The notes: a model not told the origin generated them from the sequence alone. A DNA stretch of 64,000 nucleotides from Acidobacteriota bacterium (GCA_003224905.1 QIAA01000043.1:1-64000), one strand, 5' to 3'. Positions 54,943-64,000 are shown, numbered from the stretch's first letter. Numbers and translations are program-made.

Positions 54943-56070
54943 TCAGGCGCTCACCTGCACGCGATCTTTCCAGGTCCTTGATCGGACTGTAAGTCGGTCG
55001 ATCAACTCTCTTTTTACGGTATAGCCCAGGCCCGCGGTTTTCGGGACGGAGATAATTCCGCCAGAAGTTACTTCGACATGGGGCTCAATGAGGTCCTCCG
55101 TCCAATACCGACTGCTGGCGGAGACGTCGCCGGGCAGGACGAAACCTGGCAAGGTGGACATCGCAATGTTGTGCGCTCGGCCAATGCCCGATTCCAGCAT
55201 GCCTCCGCACCACACCGGTATCTTTCTTGTTCGGCAAGCATCGTGTACTTTGCGGGCGCTGCTGTGCCCGCCGACCCTGCCCAGCTTGATGTTAATGATC
55301 CGACAAGCTCCGGATTCGATCGCGCCGACCGCGTGCCGTTCGTTATTGATGCACTCGTCCAGGCAAATTGCGGTTTGCAGTTGAGCCTGCAGGCGACTGT
55401 GCGAATGGATATCATCCCATTCCAGCGGTTGTTCAATCATCAGTAGCTTGAACTTGTCCAGCTCTCGCAGATGATCGGCGTCTTCGAGGCGATAAGCGGA
55501 ATTGGCGTCCACGGAGAGAAGAATGTCTGGAAATTCTTGGCGGACTGCGCGGACGAAATCCAGGTCTTTCCCGGGCTTGATCTTCAGCTTGATGCGCTGA
55601 TATCCACAGTGGAGTTCCTCTTCGACGGTGTTGAGCAGTGCATGAGGACTATCGCGAATTCCAAGCGAAACGCCACAGGCAATTTCTTCTTTTGTCCCAC
55701 CCAGCAATTTCCAGAGCGGAAGTCCCTTTTGCTGGCTCTCGATGTCCCACAACGCGTTCTCAACCCCAGCCTTGGCCATGTAATGGCCACGAACTCCGTT
55801 AATCAAGGCGGGAAATTCACCAGCAGCCGATACGTCCTGTCCCACGACCACCGGCGCAATAAAGTCAGAGACAATGTGCCATGCCGTGTCCGTGGTCTCG
55901 GAGTTGTAGGAAGGAGATTCGATAGTAGTGATTTCTCCCCATCCGATCAGACCGTCGGCGATCACTTCCACGAGCAGGATGCGCCGGTCCTGGGTGATTC
56001 CGAAACTGGTTTCAAATGGCGCTCTCAGACGCATGCGGAGTTCGCGGAGCATGATCTGTTCAATTCTCAT
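54943..56070 (-). CDS. N-acylamino-acid racemase / o-succinylbenzoate synthase family enzyme
   Basis: 375 residues of the enolase superfamily, MLE subgroup. Catalytic residues are K161/K163 in RIKLKIKPG, K262 in NIKLGRVGG, and metal ligands D188 (VDAN), E213 (IEQP) and D238 (LDEC). The end motif WCGGMLESGIGRAHNIA is diagnostic for the OSBS/NAAAR family. No menaquinone genes are nearby, and a D-aminoacylase-like fusion lies 44 bp downstream, so racemisation of N-acyl (succinyl) D-amino acids is more likely than OSBS. Known NSAR routes convert D- to L-amino acids with a succinyltransferase and a deacylase; the transferase is not in this window. Confidence 0.88.
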   Translation of the reverse strand: MRIEQIMLRELRMRLRAPFETSFGITQDRRILLVEVIADGLIGWGEITTIESPSYNSETTDTAWHIVSDFIAPVVVGQDVSAAGEFPALINGVRGHYMAKAGVENALWDIESQQKGLPLWKLLGGTKEEIACGVSLGIRDSPHALLNTVEEELHCGYQRIKLKIKPGKDLDFVRAVRQEFPDILLSVDANSAYRLEDADHLRELDKFKLLMIEQPLEWDDIHSHSRLQAQLQTAICLDECINNERHAVGAIESGACRIINIKLGRVGGHSSARKVHDACRTRKIPVWCGGMLESGIGRAHNIAMSTLPGFVLPGDVSASSRYWTEDLIEPHVEVTSGGIISVPKTAGLGYTVKRELIDRLTVRSRTWKDRVQVSA

Positions 56071-56087
56071 GAGGACTACTGGACCCT

Positions 56088-56117
56088 CTTGTAGAACCAG
56101 CGGGCAATTCCTGTCAA
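56088..56117 (-). promoter_or_regulatory. Candidate promoter for the racemase/deacylase pair
   Basis: On the minus strand a perfect TTGACA (56117-56112) and TACAAG (56093-56088, four of six) are spaced 18 bp. Transcription would begin near 56081, leaving a leader of only about ten bases before the ATG at 56070. The -35 box is the mirror image of the one serving the opposite gene. Confidence 0.5.
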
Positions 56118-56145
56118 CAGAAAATGCACCATACGGTGTTTTTTA

Positions 56146-56174
56146 TTGACAGTGTGCGCCACTTGGTGTAAACG
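56146..56174 (+). promoter_or_regulatory. Candidate promoter for the third TonB receptor
   Basis: Perfect TTGACA (56146-56151), 17-bp spacer and a weak -10 TAAACG (56169-56174) preceded by TG. Just upstream lies an inverted repeat GCACC-ATAC-GGTGT (56126-56139) that could be an operator. Confidence 0.5.
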
Positions 56175-56265
56175 TAGTGCCCTCCTGCTCCGCGACGAGG
56201 ATTGGGGCACAAAACGCCAGTATGGATCCCTGTCGAAGGAACACCGCCCACGAAAGGAGAACGCC

Positions 56266-59200
56266 ATGCGGAGACGTATAGTCTGCTGGATTTTCAAACT
56301 CGCCAAGACTTCCTTTGTCTTCTTTCTGGGTGTAGCCGCACACGCGCAAACAGCGCAGACAGGCGCACTCGGCGGCATGGTTACCGACCCTAGCGGTAGT
56401 ATGCTGCCGGGTGTTGGCATCACGGTCACAAATACGAGCACCGGACAGGTTCGTACCGCGGCAACCCAGGGAAATGGGCGATACCTGGTGCCTCTGCTTC
56501 CGCCGGGTATCTACAAGGTGGAGGCTTCACGCGAGGGTTTTAAGGCGGCGACTGTTGAGCAGGTGAGAATCACTATTACGGAAACGGCAGCCTTGAACGT
56601 GAAGCTGGAAATCGGTTCTGTTAAAGAGGTCGTTTTCGTCGAGGCGCAGCCCATGCAGCTCGATACGACCTCCAGTGCATTGGGCCACATTACGGATCAG
56701 CGCATGGTAGAAAACCTGCCTTTGGTAACGCGGAACTATACGCAGATTCTGGGACTGTCGCCGGGAGTATCCGGCGAAGTGAATAATAGCGCCGCCATCG
56801 GGCGCGGTGACTCCAGCTTATCGTCATCAACTGGCGGTTATTCGATCGGCGGCAATTCAACCAATGACAACAACTTTCAAATGAATGGGGCGGAAGTTAA
56901 CGATCTCGCGGGAGAGAACAACATCAGCGGTGGCATCCCCGTGCCGAATCCCGATTCGATTCAGGAATTCAAGGTGCAAGTCGGTCAGTATGACGCTTCC
57001 TATGGCCGCAATGCAGGCGCAAATGTGGACGTTGTAACGAAGTCTGGGACCAATCAGTTTCATGGCGATGTCTGGGAATATTTCCGAAACACGACGCTGA
57101 ATGCCAACGATTATTTCCTCAATCGGCAGAAGCAGCCGAAAGGGGTGCTGGACCAGAATCAATTTGGTTTCACGCTGGGGGGGCCGGTCGTAAGAAATAA
57201 GGCCATGTTTTTCGTGTCCTATCAGGGAACGCGAGAAAGAGATGGATTAGACAGCACAGGCGGCTGCTTAACCACTGGTTTTCTTCCCCCGCTGAGTAAC
57301 AGCGCCGACACTCGAACTGCCGCTGCCCTGGCGCAACAGTTTAGCGGCGAACCGGGACTCCTGGGCGGGGTAATCACGTCGGCGTCCGACATTTCACCTA
57401 CTGCGTTGGCGATCCTAAACGCGCAGCTGGGGAACGGCAGCTTCGTGGTACCGGCACCTCAGAGCGCCTCGGGCACAAGCACTTTTACCTCGCCCTGTCA
57501 CTATCGAGACGATCAATTCATCTCGAACCTGGACTTATATAAGGGAGAAAAGAGTCAAGTCTCGGGTAAGTTTTTCTTTATGAACAGCGATCAGGTTGGC
57601 GCCTTTCCTAACAGCCAATTGCTGCCCGATGTCGTCACGGTACCCGGCTTTCCGCAAGATTTCACGAACCACTTCCGCAATTTCTCACTGACTCATACCT
57701 ACTCTTTCAGTGGTCATCTGGTGAACCAGGCGACCCTGGGTTTTCACCGCCTTTTCGGCACTCTGGGGCAAGAGTATCCGAAGGTCAGTTTTGCAAACAC
57801 CGCCGCCTGTGCGGGCAGTACCTCCGGCACCTTCACTCTAAGTAGCGTGTGCGTGCCCGCGCCTGCCTTTGATGACCCGTACCCCAACATTCAAGTTTTC
57901 GGGGCAGTTTCAAATCTGGGAAACAACGACCTGGGAGTGGGATTCAACGTTGGCGGTAACGGCCAGGGCGTCGCAATTGCTCAGAATTATTATGACTTCA
58001 GCGACTCTGTTGCCTACGTACGCGGCAAGCATTCGCTGCATTTCGGTGGCGGCATCAACCGCAGCCAAATCAACCTCGAAGACTTTCATTTTTTTGGCGG
58101 CCTGATTTTTCCCAGCTTCCCGGATTTCTTATTGGGCAATCCTTTTCTTAGCATCGACGTTCCGGGCGTCTTTGACCGTGCCTGGCGCGTATGGGATGGT
58201 AACTTGTTTGTTCAGGATAATTATCAGGTTCATCCGCGACTCACTCTGAATCTCGGCTTCCGTTACGAGCGCCAGGGACAATTAGGAGAGTACCTTGGGC
58301 GCGCATCGACGTTTGACCCTTCGCGGGCCAACCCCAATCCTCCGGACACAGGAAGCCTGGAAGGATTTATCGTTGCGTCTAATTTTTCCGGCGGAAGCAT
58401 ACCACCCGGGGTCACCAGGGCGAGCACCAACACCGCGATAAACAATGACGGGCAAAACGGCTGGGAGCCAAGGATCGGATTTGCCTGGCAGCTTCCCGGG
58501 ACGAATCGCCTGGTTCTGCGAGGCGGCTACGGAATTTTTTTTACACGAACAACAGGAGAGCCGTTTATACAGTTGCTCGCCGCGCCACCATGGGGCGTGA
58601 TCCGGCAATTTCTCTTTCCCGGACCCATCGATGGCGCGCTGCCCCCTTCTCCTCCGTTCCCAGTCTTCGATGCCTACAAACCATCTACTGACCTAACGCC
58701 GACCGCTTTCGCGCAAACTTTTCGAGCCCCGATCGTGCAGCGATACAGCATGAATCTGCAAACCGCCATTTCCAATAACTGGATGCTGGAGGTGGGCTAT
58801 CAGGGAAGCAGGGGCACAAAGCTCTTGCAGTCAAGATCGTTCAATCAAGCGCTCTCAGCATCGCCGTCGAATCCCATTCGCGGACAGACCTCAAATGATT
58901 TCGGAAATATTGGCCTGCGAGTGCCAATTGAAGGCTTCGACCCCGTTTTTTCCACTTTCATTGAATCAGCAGGAGCGTCCTGGTACAACGCGCTTGGCGC
59001 CAGTTTGAGCAAGCGCTTCAGCCATGGATTGCAGTTCCTTGCGTCATACACTCTGGCCTCCGCCTTGGAGACAAACCCTGGATACACAACCGGGGGCTTC
59101 GCCGGCGGAGCACTGACCGGCGACCAGAACAATCCCCGCGCGAGCTACGGCTTTGATAACTTCGTTCGTCCACAGAGATTGGTAATCAGCTATGTCTATG

Positions 59201-59787
59201 AAATTCCCGGTCCCAAACAGCCGTCATCCTGGAGAACACTGGTACTCGGCGGTTGGTCAGTTGCCGGTGTAACTACTTTTCAGAACGGCCAACGTCTGAC
59301 CATCGTCGATACCAACGCGCTGAACGCTTTCGGTATCGCCTCGAGTGGTGGAGACAGGGTTCAGCTGGCTTCCAGTTGCAGCAACGGCAATGTGGCGACA
59401 TCTGGCGGCGTCAGTCGGAGGGTAGACAACTACTTCAATGCCTCCTGTTTTACGCTACCGCCGATCATTGGATCTGATGGTTTGGCGACAGCATTCGGCA
59501 ATAGCGGGAACGGCATCGTCAGCGGCCCCGATCAAAGAAATTTCGATATCTCTCTCATCAAGAACGTTTTGCTCAGAGGTGAAAATAAATCGCTGGAGTT
59601 CAGGGCAGAGTTCTTCAATGCATTCAATACGCCGTCTTTCGCAAACCCTGCATTGAATGCTGGAACGGTGGCCCCGGACCCAGTTACCGGTCTGCCTTCG
59701 TTGCAGGCGGATCCCACATTTGGCACTATCAGAAATACTTCGGTGGCGCCGCGTGTTATCCAATTTGCCTTGAAGCTGTATTTTTGA
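56266..59787 (+). CDS. Oar-like TonB-dependent receptor
   Basis: 1173 residues from the ATG at 56266 (AAAGGAGA 6 bp upstream). The longer frame from 56146 starts within the promoter and is rejected. Signal peptide (1-28), carboxypeptidase-regulatory domain (GALGGMVTDPSGSMLPGVGI, then YLVPLLPPGIYKVEASREGF), plug (LPLVTRNYTQILGLSPGV, then FQMNGAEVNDL, then IQEFKVQVGQYDASYGRNAG) and a barrel ending VIQFALKLYF. It is divergent from the racemase and deacylase genes and followed by a MurR/RpiR-type regulator, which suggests uptake of cell-wall-derived or D-amino-acid compounds. The substrate assignment is inferred. Confidence 0.92.
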   Translation: MRRRIVCWIFKLAKTSFVFFLGVAAHAQTAQTGALGGMVTDPSGSMLPGVGITVTNTSTGQVRTAATQGNGRYLVPLLPPGIYKVEASREGFKAATVEQVRITITETAALNVKLEIGSVKEVVFVEAQPMQLDTTSSALGHITDQRMVENLPLVTRNYTQILGLSPGVSGEVNNSAAIGRGDSSLSSSTGGYSIGGNSTNDNNFQMNGAEVNDLAGENNISGGIPVPNPDSIQEFKVQVGQYDASYGRNAGANVDVVTKSGTNQFHGDVWEYFRNTTLNANDYFLNRQKQPKGVLDQNQFGFTLGGPVVRNKAMFFVSYQGTRERDGLDSTGGCLTTGFLPPLSNSADTRTAAALAQQFSGEPGLLGGVITSASDISPTALAILNAQLGNGSFVVPAPQSASGTSTFTSPCHYRDDQFISNLDLYKGEKSQVSGKFFFMNSDQVGAFPNSQLLPDVVTVPGFPQDFTNHFRNFSLTHTYSFSGHLVNQATLGFHRLFGTLGQEYPKVSFANTAACAGSTSGTFTLSSVCVPAPAFDDPYPNIQVFGAVSNLGNNDLGVGFNVGGNGQGVAIAQNYYDFSDSVAYVRGKHSLHFGGGINRSQINLEDFHFFGGLIFPSFPDFLLGNPFLSIDVPGVFDRAWRVWDGNLFVQDNYQVHPRLTLNLGFRYERQGQLGEYLGRASTFDPSRANPNPPDTGSLEGFIVASNFSGGSIPPGVTRASTNTAINNDGQNGWEPRIGFAWQLPGTNRLVLRGGYGIFFTRTTGEPFIQLLAAPPWGVIRQFLFPGPIDGALPPSPPFPVFDAYKPSTDLTPTAFAQTFRAPIVQRYSMNLQTAISNNWMLEVGYQGSRGTKLLQSRSFNQALSASPSNPIRGQTSNDFGNIGLRVPIEGFDPVFSTFIESAGASWYNALGASLSKRFSHGLQFLASYTLASALETNPGYTTGGFAGGALTGDQNNPRASYGFDNFVRPQRLVISYVYEIPGPKQPSSWRTLVLGGWSVAGVTTFQNGQRLTIVDTNALNAFGIASSGGDRVQLASSCSNGNVATSGGVSRRVDNYFNASCFTLPPIIGSDGLATAFGNSGNGIVSGPDQRNFDISLIKNVLLRGENKSLEFRAEFFNAFNTPSFANPALNAGTVAPDPVTGLPSLQADPTFGTIRNTSVAPRVIQFALKLYF

Positions 59788-59826
59788 TTAACGAGAGGCA
59801 GGCCCGAAGCTTCGGAAAAGACCCGG

Positions 59827-60864
59827 TTGCCTCGGGCGGGTCGAAACACTGTGAATTCAGACCACAATCCATCTGCAGCGGGCGGTCCATCACTCGGCAA
59901 TATCGCCGAGCGCAAAGTTTGGATGACCGCGTTAGAGACTCGCTTCGAACAAGCGCAACCAAACCTGAATACCAGCCGCAGCCTACTCATCCGCGACATT
60001 TTCGAGAATGCTGAAGACACGTATTTTCTTTCTGCCCGCGCGCTCGCCAAGCGCTACGGCATCGATAAAGCCACCATCGTACGCAGCGTGCAAATACTCG
60101 GCTACAAGAAGTATGCGGAATTCGCCGCCGATTTGCGTTCGCATTTTGTGAGCCGCCTCACTCCTTACAAGCTGATGAAAGCAGCGGCCCGCGAACACCG
60201 CAGTGTCGCCGGCCACGTGGAGCACAGTTTCGAGATGGACGCGCACAACCTACAGGCATTGCGTTCACAACTCGATTCCAACCAGGTTATCCGCTTGGCA
60301 AAGCAACTGAATCGTGCTCGAAGAATCATTGTCGTGGGAGTGGATTTCGCCGCCGCACTTTCCTATCTGTTGGCTTATGGACTGACCTCGTTGGGCTACG
60401 ATGCCGAGGCTCCGGCGGGATCTGCCGGCAGCTTGCAGCAGAAAGTGAACCTGCTCGGCCCGAAAGACTTGCTGATCGCCCTCAGCTTCGGACGCTGCCT
60501 GCAAGCTACCGTGGATGCCGTGCTCCGCGCGCGCGAAAACCGTGTGCCGACCTTTGGCATTACGGATAGCGAAAAAACTCCCATTGCCCGCTTCTGCGAC
60601 TCATTCTGGATCGCATCCATAGCCAATCCATCGTTCCATGGCTCATACGTGGCGCCGATTGCCGCCATCGATGCCTTGTTTGTTGCTTGTGCCCACAGCC
60701 AGCCGCAGAGGTCACTGGCGGCACTGCAGCAGAAGGATGAAGATTCTCGATCGCGCTGGTACTCGCCGCTCCCGGAGTCATCGCGTCCCAGGGCCAAAAG
60801 CAGAAAAAGCGCCAGGCAGAACGATGGGAACAGGCCCGCGAATTCTCACGGCGAGTCCGGCTAA
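59827..60864 (+). CDS. MurR/RpiR-family transcriptional regulator with SIS domain
   Basis: 345 residues with a TTG start; an ATG at 59923 would give 313 residues beginning closer to the usual family start, so the true start is open. An RpiR-type helix-turn-helix (FLSARALAKRYGIDKATIVR, then SVQILGYKKYAEF) is followed by a SIS fold (IIVVGVDFAAALSYLLAYGL, then LLIALSFGRCLQATVDAVL, then VPTFGITDSEKTPIARF). The family senses phosphosugars, for example MurNAc-6-phosphate in MurR. It has a basic, Ser-rich C-terminal tail. It is likely the regulator of the adjacent receptor and racemase genes. Confidence 0.85.
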   Translation: MPRAGRNTVNSDHNPSAAGGPSLGNIAERKVWMTALETRFEQAQPNLNTSRSLLIRDIFENAEDTYFLSARALAKRYGIDKATIVRSVQILGYKKYAEFAADLRSHFVSRLTPYKLMKAAAREHRSVAGHVEHSFEMDAHNLQALRSQLDSNQVIRLAKQLNRARRIIVVGVDFAAALSYLLAYGLTSLGYDAEAPAGSAGSLQQKVNLLGPKDLLIALSFGRCLQATVDAVLRARENRVPTFGITDSEKTPIARFCDSFWIASIANPSFHGSYVAPIAAIDALFVACAHSQPQRSLAALQQKDEDSRSRWYSPLPESSRPRAKSRKSARQNDGNRPANSHGESG

Positions 60865-60970
60865 TGCGTGCTCCCTTACTTCCGATGTTGAACGGAACCC
60901 GTGTTCACGTTTTCTTTGACAAGCTTCTCGGGCGTGCAATCACACACGATTCAGGCGAGGAGGAACTATC

Positions 60971-62983
60971 GTGAAATCGAGATTATTGGATTCGGCAATT
61001 TGGGCTGTAACGATCCGGATTTCGTCAGCAGCAGCCCTGTTTCTGATCCTCACCGGTACCTGCTGGAGCCAGAAGCCCCAGACAAATCCACTGGCGCCGA
61101 AATCGAAGCCTCCTGCGCCAATTGAACAACCGGTGGAGGCTGGCACGCACGAAATGACCGCCAGCGACGTAGTCGCTTTTCTCGATGGCATCATGCCCGA
61201 GCAACTCGCAAGAGATGACGTGGCTGGGGCGGTCATTTCGGTTGTGAAAGATGGCAAGGTTCTGTTTGCCAAGGGGTACGGTTATTCCGAGGTCGAGAAA
61301 AAGACTCCGGTGTCGGCGGACAGCACACTTTTTCGCCCCGGTTCAATCTCTAAGCTGTTCACCTGGACAGCGGTCATGCAACTGGTCGAACAGGGCAAGC
61401 TCGACCTTGACCGTGACATGAATGACTATCTCGATTTCAAAATTCCGTCGACCTATCCGAAGCCAATTACTCTGCGCAATGCAATGACACATACTCCCGG
61501 ATTTGAGGAAACAGTGCAGGAGTTGTTCGTGAAAGACGTCAAAGACCTCAAGCCGATCGGCGATTATCTGAAAGAACACTTGCCCGAACGCATTTTCCCG
61601 CCCGGAACCACGCCGGCTTACTCGAATTACGCAACCTGTATGGCGGGATATATTGTGCAGCGCGTCTCCGGCCAAGATTACTTCGACTACATCGACGAAC
61701 ACGTTCTGAAGCCGCTAAACATGAGCCATTCGACGTTTCGCCAGCCGCTTCCCGATGCTTTGAAACCTCTGATGTCCCACGGATACGATGCTGCTTCGCA
61801 GCCGGCCAAGGATTTCGAGTGGGTGGAAGCCGCGCCCGCCGGAAGCTCTTCCGTGTCTGCAATGGACATGACTCACTTCATGGTCGCTCATTTACAGGAT
61901 GGCCGGTTCGAGAATGTCCAAATCCTCAAGCCAGAGACGGCTCGACTCATGCATTCGCGGCAGTTCGAGAACCTGCCGGGCATGAACGCAATGGCACTCG
62001 GTTTTTATGAAGAGACCCGCAATGGGCATCGCATCATCGGGCATGGGGGAGATACTCAGTATTTTCACAGTGACCTGCACCTGATCCCGGATGCTCAACT
62101 CGGCTTTTTCATTTCGTATAACAGCGCCGGAAATAGTGAAGTCCGCGGGCGCGAAGCCGTGTGGCATGCATTTCTAGATCGTTATTTCCCCTATCAGCCT
62201 GGGCCGAGCGACCCGGTAGCAAATTCGGCGGAAGACGTTAAAGCGGTGTCAGGCCACTACATCGTCAGTCGTCGTTCGGACACGACTCTTATGAAAGTAC
62301 TGACTGTCACGGAAGAGGCCAAGGTATACGCAAACGAGGACGGCACTCTCAGCGTGAGCGATCTGAAGGATATGAACGGCGAGCCGAAGAAGTTTCGCGA
62401 GATCGGGCCGCTGATGTTTCGCGACGTGAACGGACAAGACCGCATAGCCTTCAAACGGGACAACTCCGGGAATATGGTGGAGGTCATCGATTTTCCGTTC
62501 ATGGTTTTCCAGAAAGCTCCGTGGTATGAGAACAGCGTGTGGCAGGTGCCGTTAATAATCGGTTCTCTCGCGGTGATCGCCTTAACGCTTATTCTTTGGC
62601 CGATCATGGCGCTGGTTCGACGGCACTACGGCAAACCGCTCAACCTGACGCCGCAAAGACGGCGAATTCGCCTGGCGGTGCGGTTGGCTTGCCTGCTGAT
62701 CGCAGTTTTCTTCGCCGCATACGCCACGTTCTTTTCGATCGCGATGAAAGATATCGGAATGTTAAGCCCACATGGAAATCCCTGGTTGCGGCTGATTGAA
62801 ATTGCCGGTTGGCTGGGCATCCTAGGCACGGTCGCAGCTCTCTTCAACGCTTTGCAGTCGTGGCGGGAACCCCAACGCTGGATGCTGGCCCGAATCTGTG
62901 ATTCGGGAATCGCCTTGGCCTGTGTCGGCGTAGCCTGGTTCATTTTTACCTGGAACCTGCTGCCCTGGAGCCTCAAATACTGA
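60971..62983 (+). CDS. Class-C beta-lactamase-like serine hydrolase with C-terminal membrane helices
   Basis: 670 residues, GTG start with GAGGAGGA nearby. Signal peptide (about 10-33), then a Pro-rich linker and a PBP-like hydrolase domain: S125xxK128 (PGSISKLF), Y217-S-N219 (PAYSNYA) and HGG in RIIGHGGDTQYF. After a beta domain (about 420-510), the C-terminal 150 residues contain four likely membrane helices, as in membrane-anchored D-aminopeptidase/esterase-like proteins. Substrates are probably D-Ala-containing peptides or esters. The neighbouring PBP4 fusion and MurR-like regulator support cell-wall peptide metabolism. Confidence 0.87.
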   Translation: MKSRLLDSAIWAVTIRISSAAALFLILTGTCWSQKPQTNPLAPKSKPPAPIEQPVEAGTHEMTASDVVAFLDGIMPEQLARDDVAGAVISVVKDGKVLFAKGYGYSEVEKKTPVSADSTLFRPGSISKLFTWTAVMQLVEQGKLDLDRDMNDYLDFKIPSTYPKPITLRNAMTHTPGFEETVQELFVKDVKDLKPIGDYLKEHLPERIFPPGTTPAYSNYATCMAGYIVQRVSGQDYFDYIDEHVLKPLNMSHSTFRQPLPDALKPLMSHGYDAASQPAKDFEWVEAAPAGSSSVSAMDMTHFMVAHLQDGRFENVQILKPETARLMHSRQFENLPGMNAMALGFYEETRNGHRIIGHGGDTQYFHSDLHLIPDAQLGFFISYNSAGNSEVRGREAVWHAFLDRYFPYQPGPSDPVANSAEDVKAVSGHYIVSRRSDTTLMKVLTVTEEAKVYANEDGTLSVSDLKDMNGEPKKFREIGPLMFRDVNGQDRIAFKRDNSGNMVEVIDFPFMVFQKAPWYENSVWQVPLIIGSLAVIALTLILWPIMALVRRHYGKPLNLTPQRRRIRLAVRLACLLIAVFFAAYATFFSIAMKDIGMLSPHGNPWLRLIEIAGWLGILGTVAALFNALQSWREPQRWMLARICDSGIALACVGVAWFIFTWNLLPWSLKY

Positions 62984-63299
62984 GCTGCCATCGAAATTGA
63001 GCGAGTAGGCGAAGCGGTTGCACTGTCGGTATGTTTCGTTTTCGGTCGGGCTACGCTAAGAACTCGCCCAGCCAAGCTCACAGCTTCAGCTCTCTCTTCC
63101 CACCATGTGCTGCGCCAGAGACGCGGTCACGACGTCTCGTTCGTTTCTGCCCGGCGATCCAGCAGCCCATGCCCCACGCGAACGGCTCGCAATATCCTGC
63201 TTACGACGCATTCTCAGTTGCAGGTAGCGTTTTTCGAGCGACGATTGCATCCAGAATTGAAGTGCACTTAGTATGGCAGGCGTGAAAAATCAGGAGAGG
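62984..63299. other. Intergenic stretch without a recognised feature
   Basis: No gene or hairpin of note. The last bases before 63300 contain GGAGAG, the ribosome site of the following broken glycosidase gene. Confidence 0.5.
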
Positions 63300-63658
63300 A
63301 TGCGGCGTCGCGAATTTCTAAAGACCACAGGGACACTTGTGGCTGGTGGAGCTATCAGCAAGAACGTACTGGCAGAAGCATTTTCGCCGACGGCGCAGAT
63401 TCGACGCGCGTAATTTTCCGTGTGACGGATGAGTTCGGGAACATCCGGCCATTTGCGAATGATGCGGTTAGGTTTGATCTTGAGGGCCCGGGGGAAATCA
63501 TTGGCGACAATCCCTTTCCGCTGGTGGGCGGCACGGGAGCAATTTGGATTCGTGCCGGTGAGCAAGCGGGTCAGGTACGACTCGCGGCCACCCATCCACA
63601 ATTGGGCAAACGACAGGTGGAGATCGAGATCGGTGCAGCACCTCCTGAAGCGGTTTAG
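63300..63658 (+). pseudogene. Internally deleted glycoside hydrolase family 2 gene
   Basis: A twin-arginine-like signal (MRRREFLKTTGTLVAGG) starts at the ATG at 63300 behind GGAGAG and stops after 37 codons at 63411-63413. In the neighbouring frame the sequence continues without pause as the C-terminal GH2 domain: ADGADSTRVIFRVTDEFGN, then VRFDLEGPGEIIGDNPFPLV, then GAIWIRAGEQAGQVRLAATH, ending at 63658. A normal GH2 beta-galactosidase-like enzyme has about 700-900 residues between these parts. The whole catalytic region is missing and the joint is out of frame, so this is a deletion fossil. Confidence 0.8.
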
Positions 63659-63785
63659 AAGGATTTCTTTTTCAAGAAGAGGTTCAACTCATCCAGGAAA
63701 GCAGCTCGCCAAACCTTGCTTGTGGATGGAGGTATCTCCACGCGCGCGACTCGCGTGCTAACGACCAAGGATAGTTCGTAATCCG

Positions 63786-64000
63786 CTATGGATGGATTCT
63801 TGCTGCCCAGCCGCCTCCTGGAGCGAGATAGATCTTCAGCTTCGTTGTCTTATTCACCTGAGTTGTTGTTTTCCTGTAGTCGCTGGCATTGCGGTCGGCG
63901 TTGACGCCGTCCTGATAGGCGTCCATGGTGAAGTTGCCGTCGGGCAAGAAGGAAAAGTTCACTTCTAAATCGCGCGCTGTCCAGTCGGTCATGGCGCCCA
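63786..64000 (-). CDS. Glycoside hydrolase family 97 enzyme, C-terminal end (partial)
   Basis: The frame runs out of the right edge, so only about 71 C-terminal residues are seen. They match the GH97 C-terminal domain: GAMTDWTARDLEVNFSFLPD, then GVNADRNASDY, then TKLKIYLAPGGGWAARI. GH97 enzymes (SusB-like) are alpha-glucosidases or alpha-galactosidases, usually periplasmic. The catalytic residues lie outside the window. It faces the GH2 remnant tail to tail. Confidence 0.85.
   Translation of the reverse strand, partial: GAMTDWTARDLEVNFSFLPDGNFTMDAYQDGVNADRNASDYRKTTTQVNKTTKLKIYLAPGGGWAARIHP

Noticed and set aside
59801..59845. Palindrome CCGAAGCTTCGG after the third TonB receptor, considered as a terminator
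   Set aside because: There is no following T-tract, and the next gene in the same direction may begin inside it.

Overview
The window reads as a soil Acidobacteriota chromosome. That call rests on three Oar-like TonB-dependent receptors with carboxypeptidase-regulatory N-domains, a GH97/GH2 context, a decaying FG-GAP protein, and an extracellular contractile injection system (eCIS) locus of the type seen in environmental bacteria. It is an inference from gene families; no rRNA or other marker gene is present. I saw no tRNA, rRNA or CRISPR array.

Left edge (1-3273): the 3' end of an IS110-family transposase, a hairpin-containing noncoding tail, a secreted beta-propeller-like protein, and about 1.1 kb with no recognisable gene.

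3274-33105, minus strand, is a tightly packed eCIS locus. In transcription order it holds: a membrane protein, an SH3-tailed amidase, a receiver/AraC regulator, tail sheath (with a Thr-Pro array), tail tube, a gp26-like chaperone, a disordered linker protein, a Pvc16-like DUF4255 cap protein, an AAA+ ATPase, a small conserved protein, a cargo island (a DUF4157 protein with two DUF4157 domains, a DUF2007-like protein, an Lgt-like membrane protein, and a DUF4157 protein with a second HExxH), an Afp7-like protein, LysM, gpD, gpV spike, PAAR-like tip, gp25, two baseplate J-type proteins, a gpI/beta-helix protein, and a DUF6519 protein. Ten gene pairs overlap by 4 bp, so the locus is probably translated in a coupled way. 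No long helical tape-measure protein is evident.

33106-34533 is noncoding DNA plus a frameshifted FG-GAP/VCBS pseudogene. 34553-50581 (minus) is a nine-gene run that looks like an uptake and breakdown system for peptides or amino-acid derivatives: two TonB receptors, M61 peptidase, two class-V PLP enzymes, amidohydrolase, MBL hydrolase, APC permease and a flavin oxidase. A divergent GntR/FCD regulator lies upstream.

51659-62983 looks like a D-amino-acid or muropeptide module: a fused PBP4-type carboxypeptidase and D-aminoacylase-like protein, an N-acylamino-acid racemase/OSBS, a divergent promoter with mirrored -35 boxes, a third TonB receptor, a MurR/RpiR-type regulator and a class-C serine hydrolase. 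The right edge holds an internally deleted GH2 glycosidase pseudogene and the C-terminal end of a GH97 enzyme that runs out of the window.
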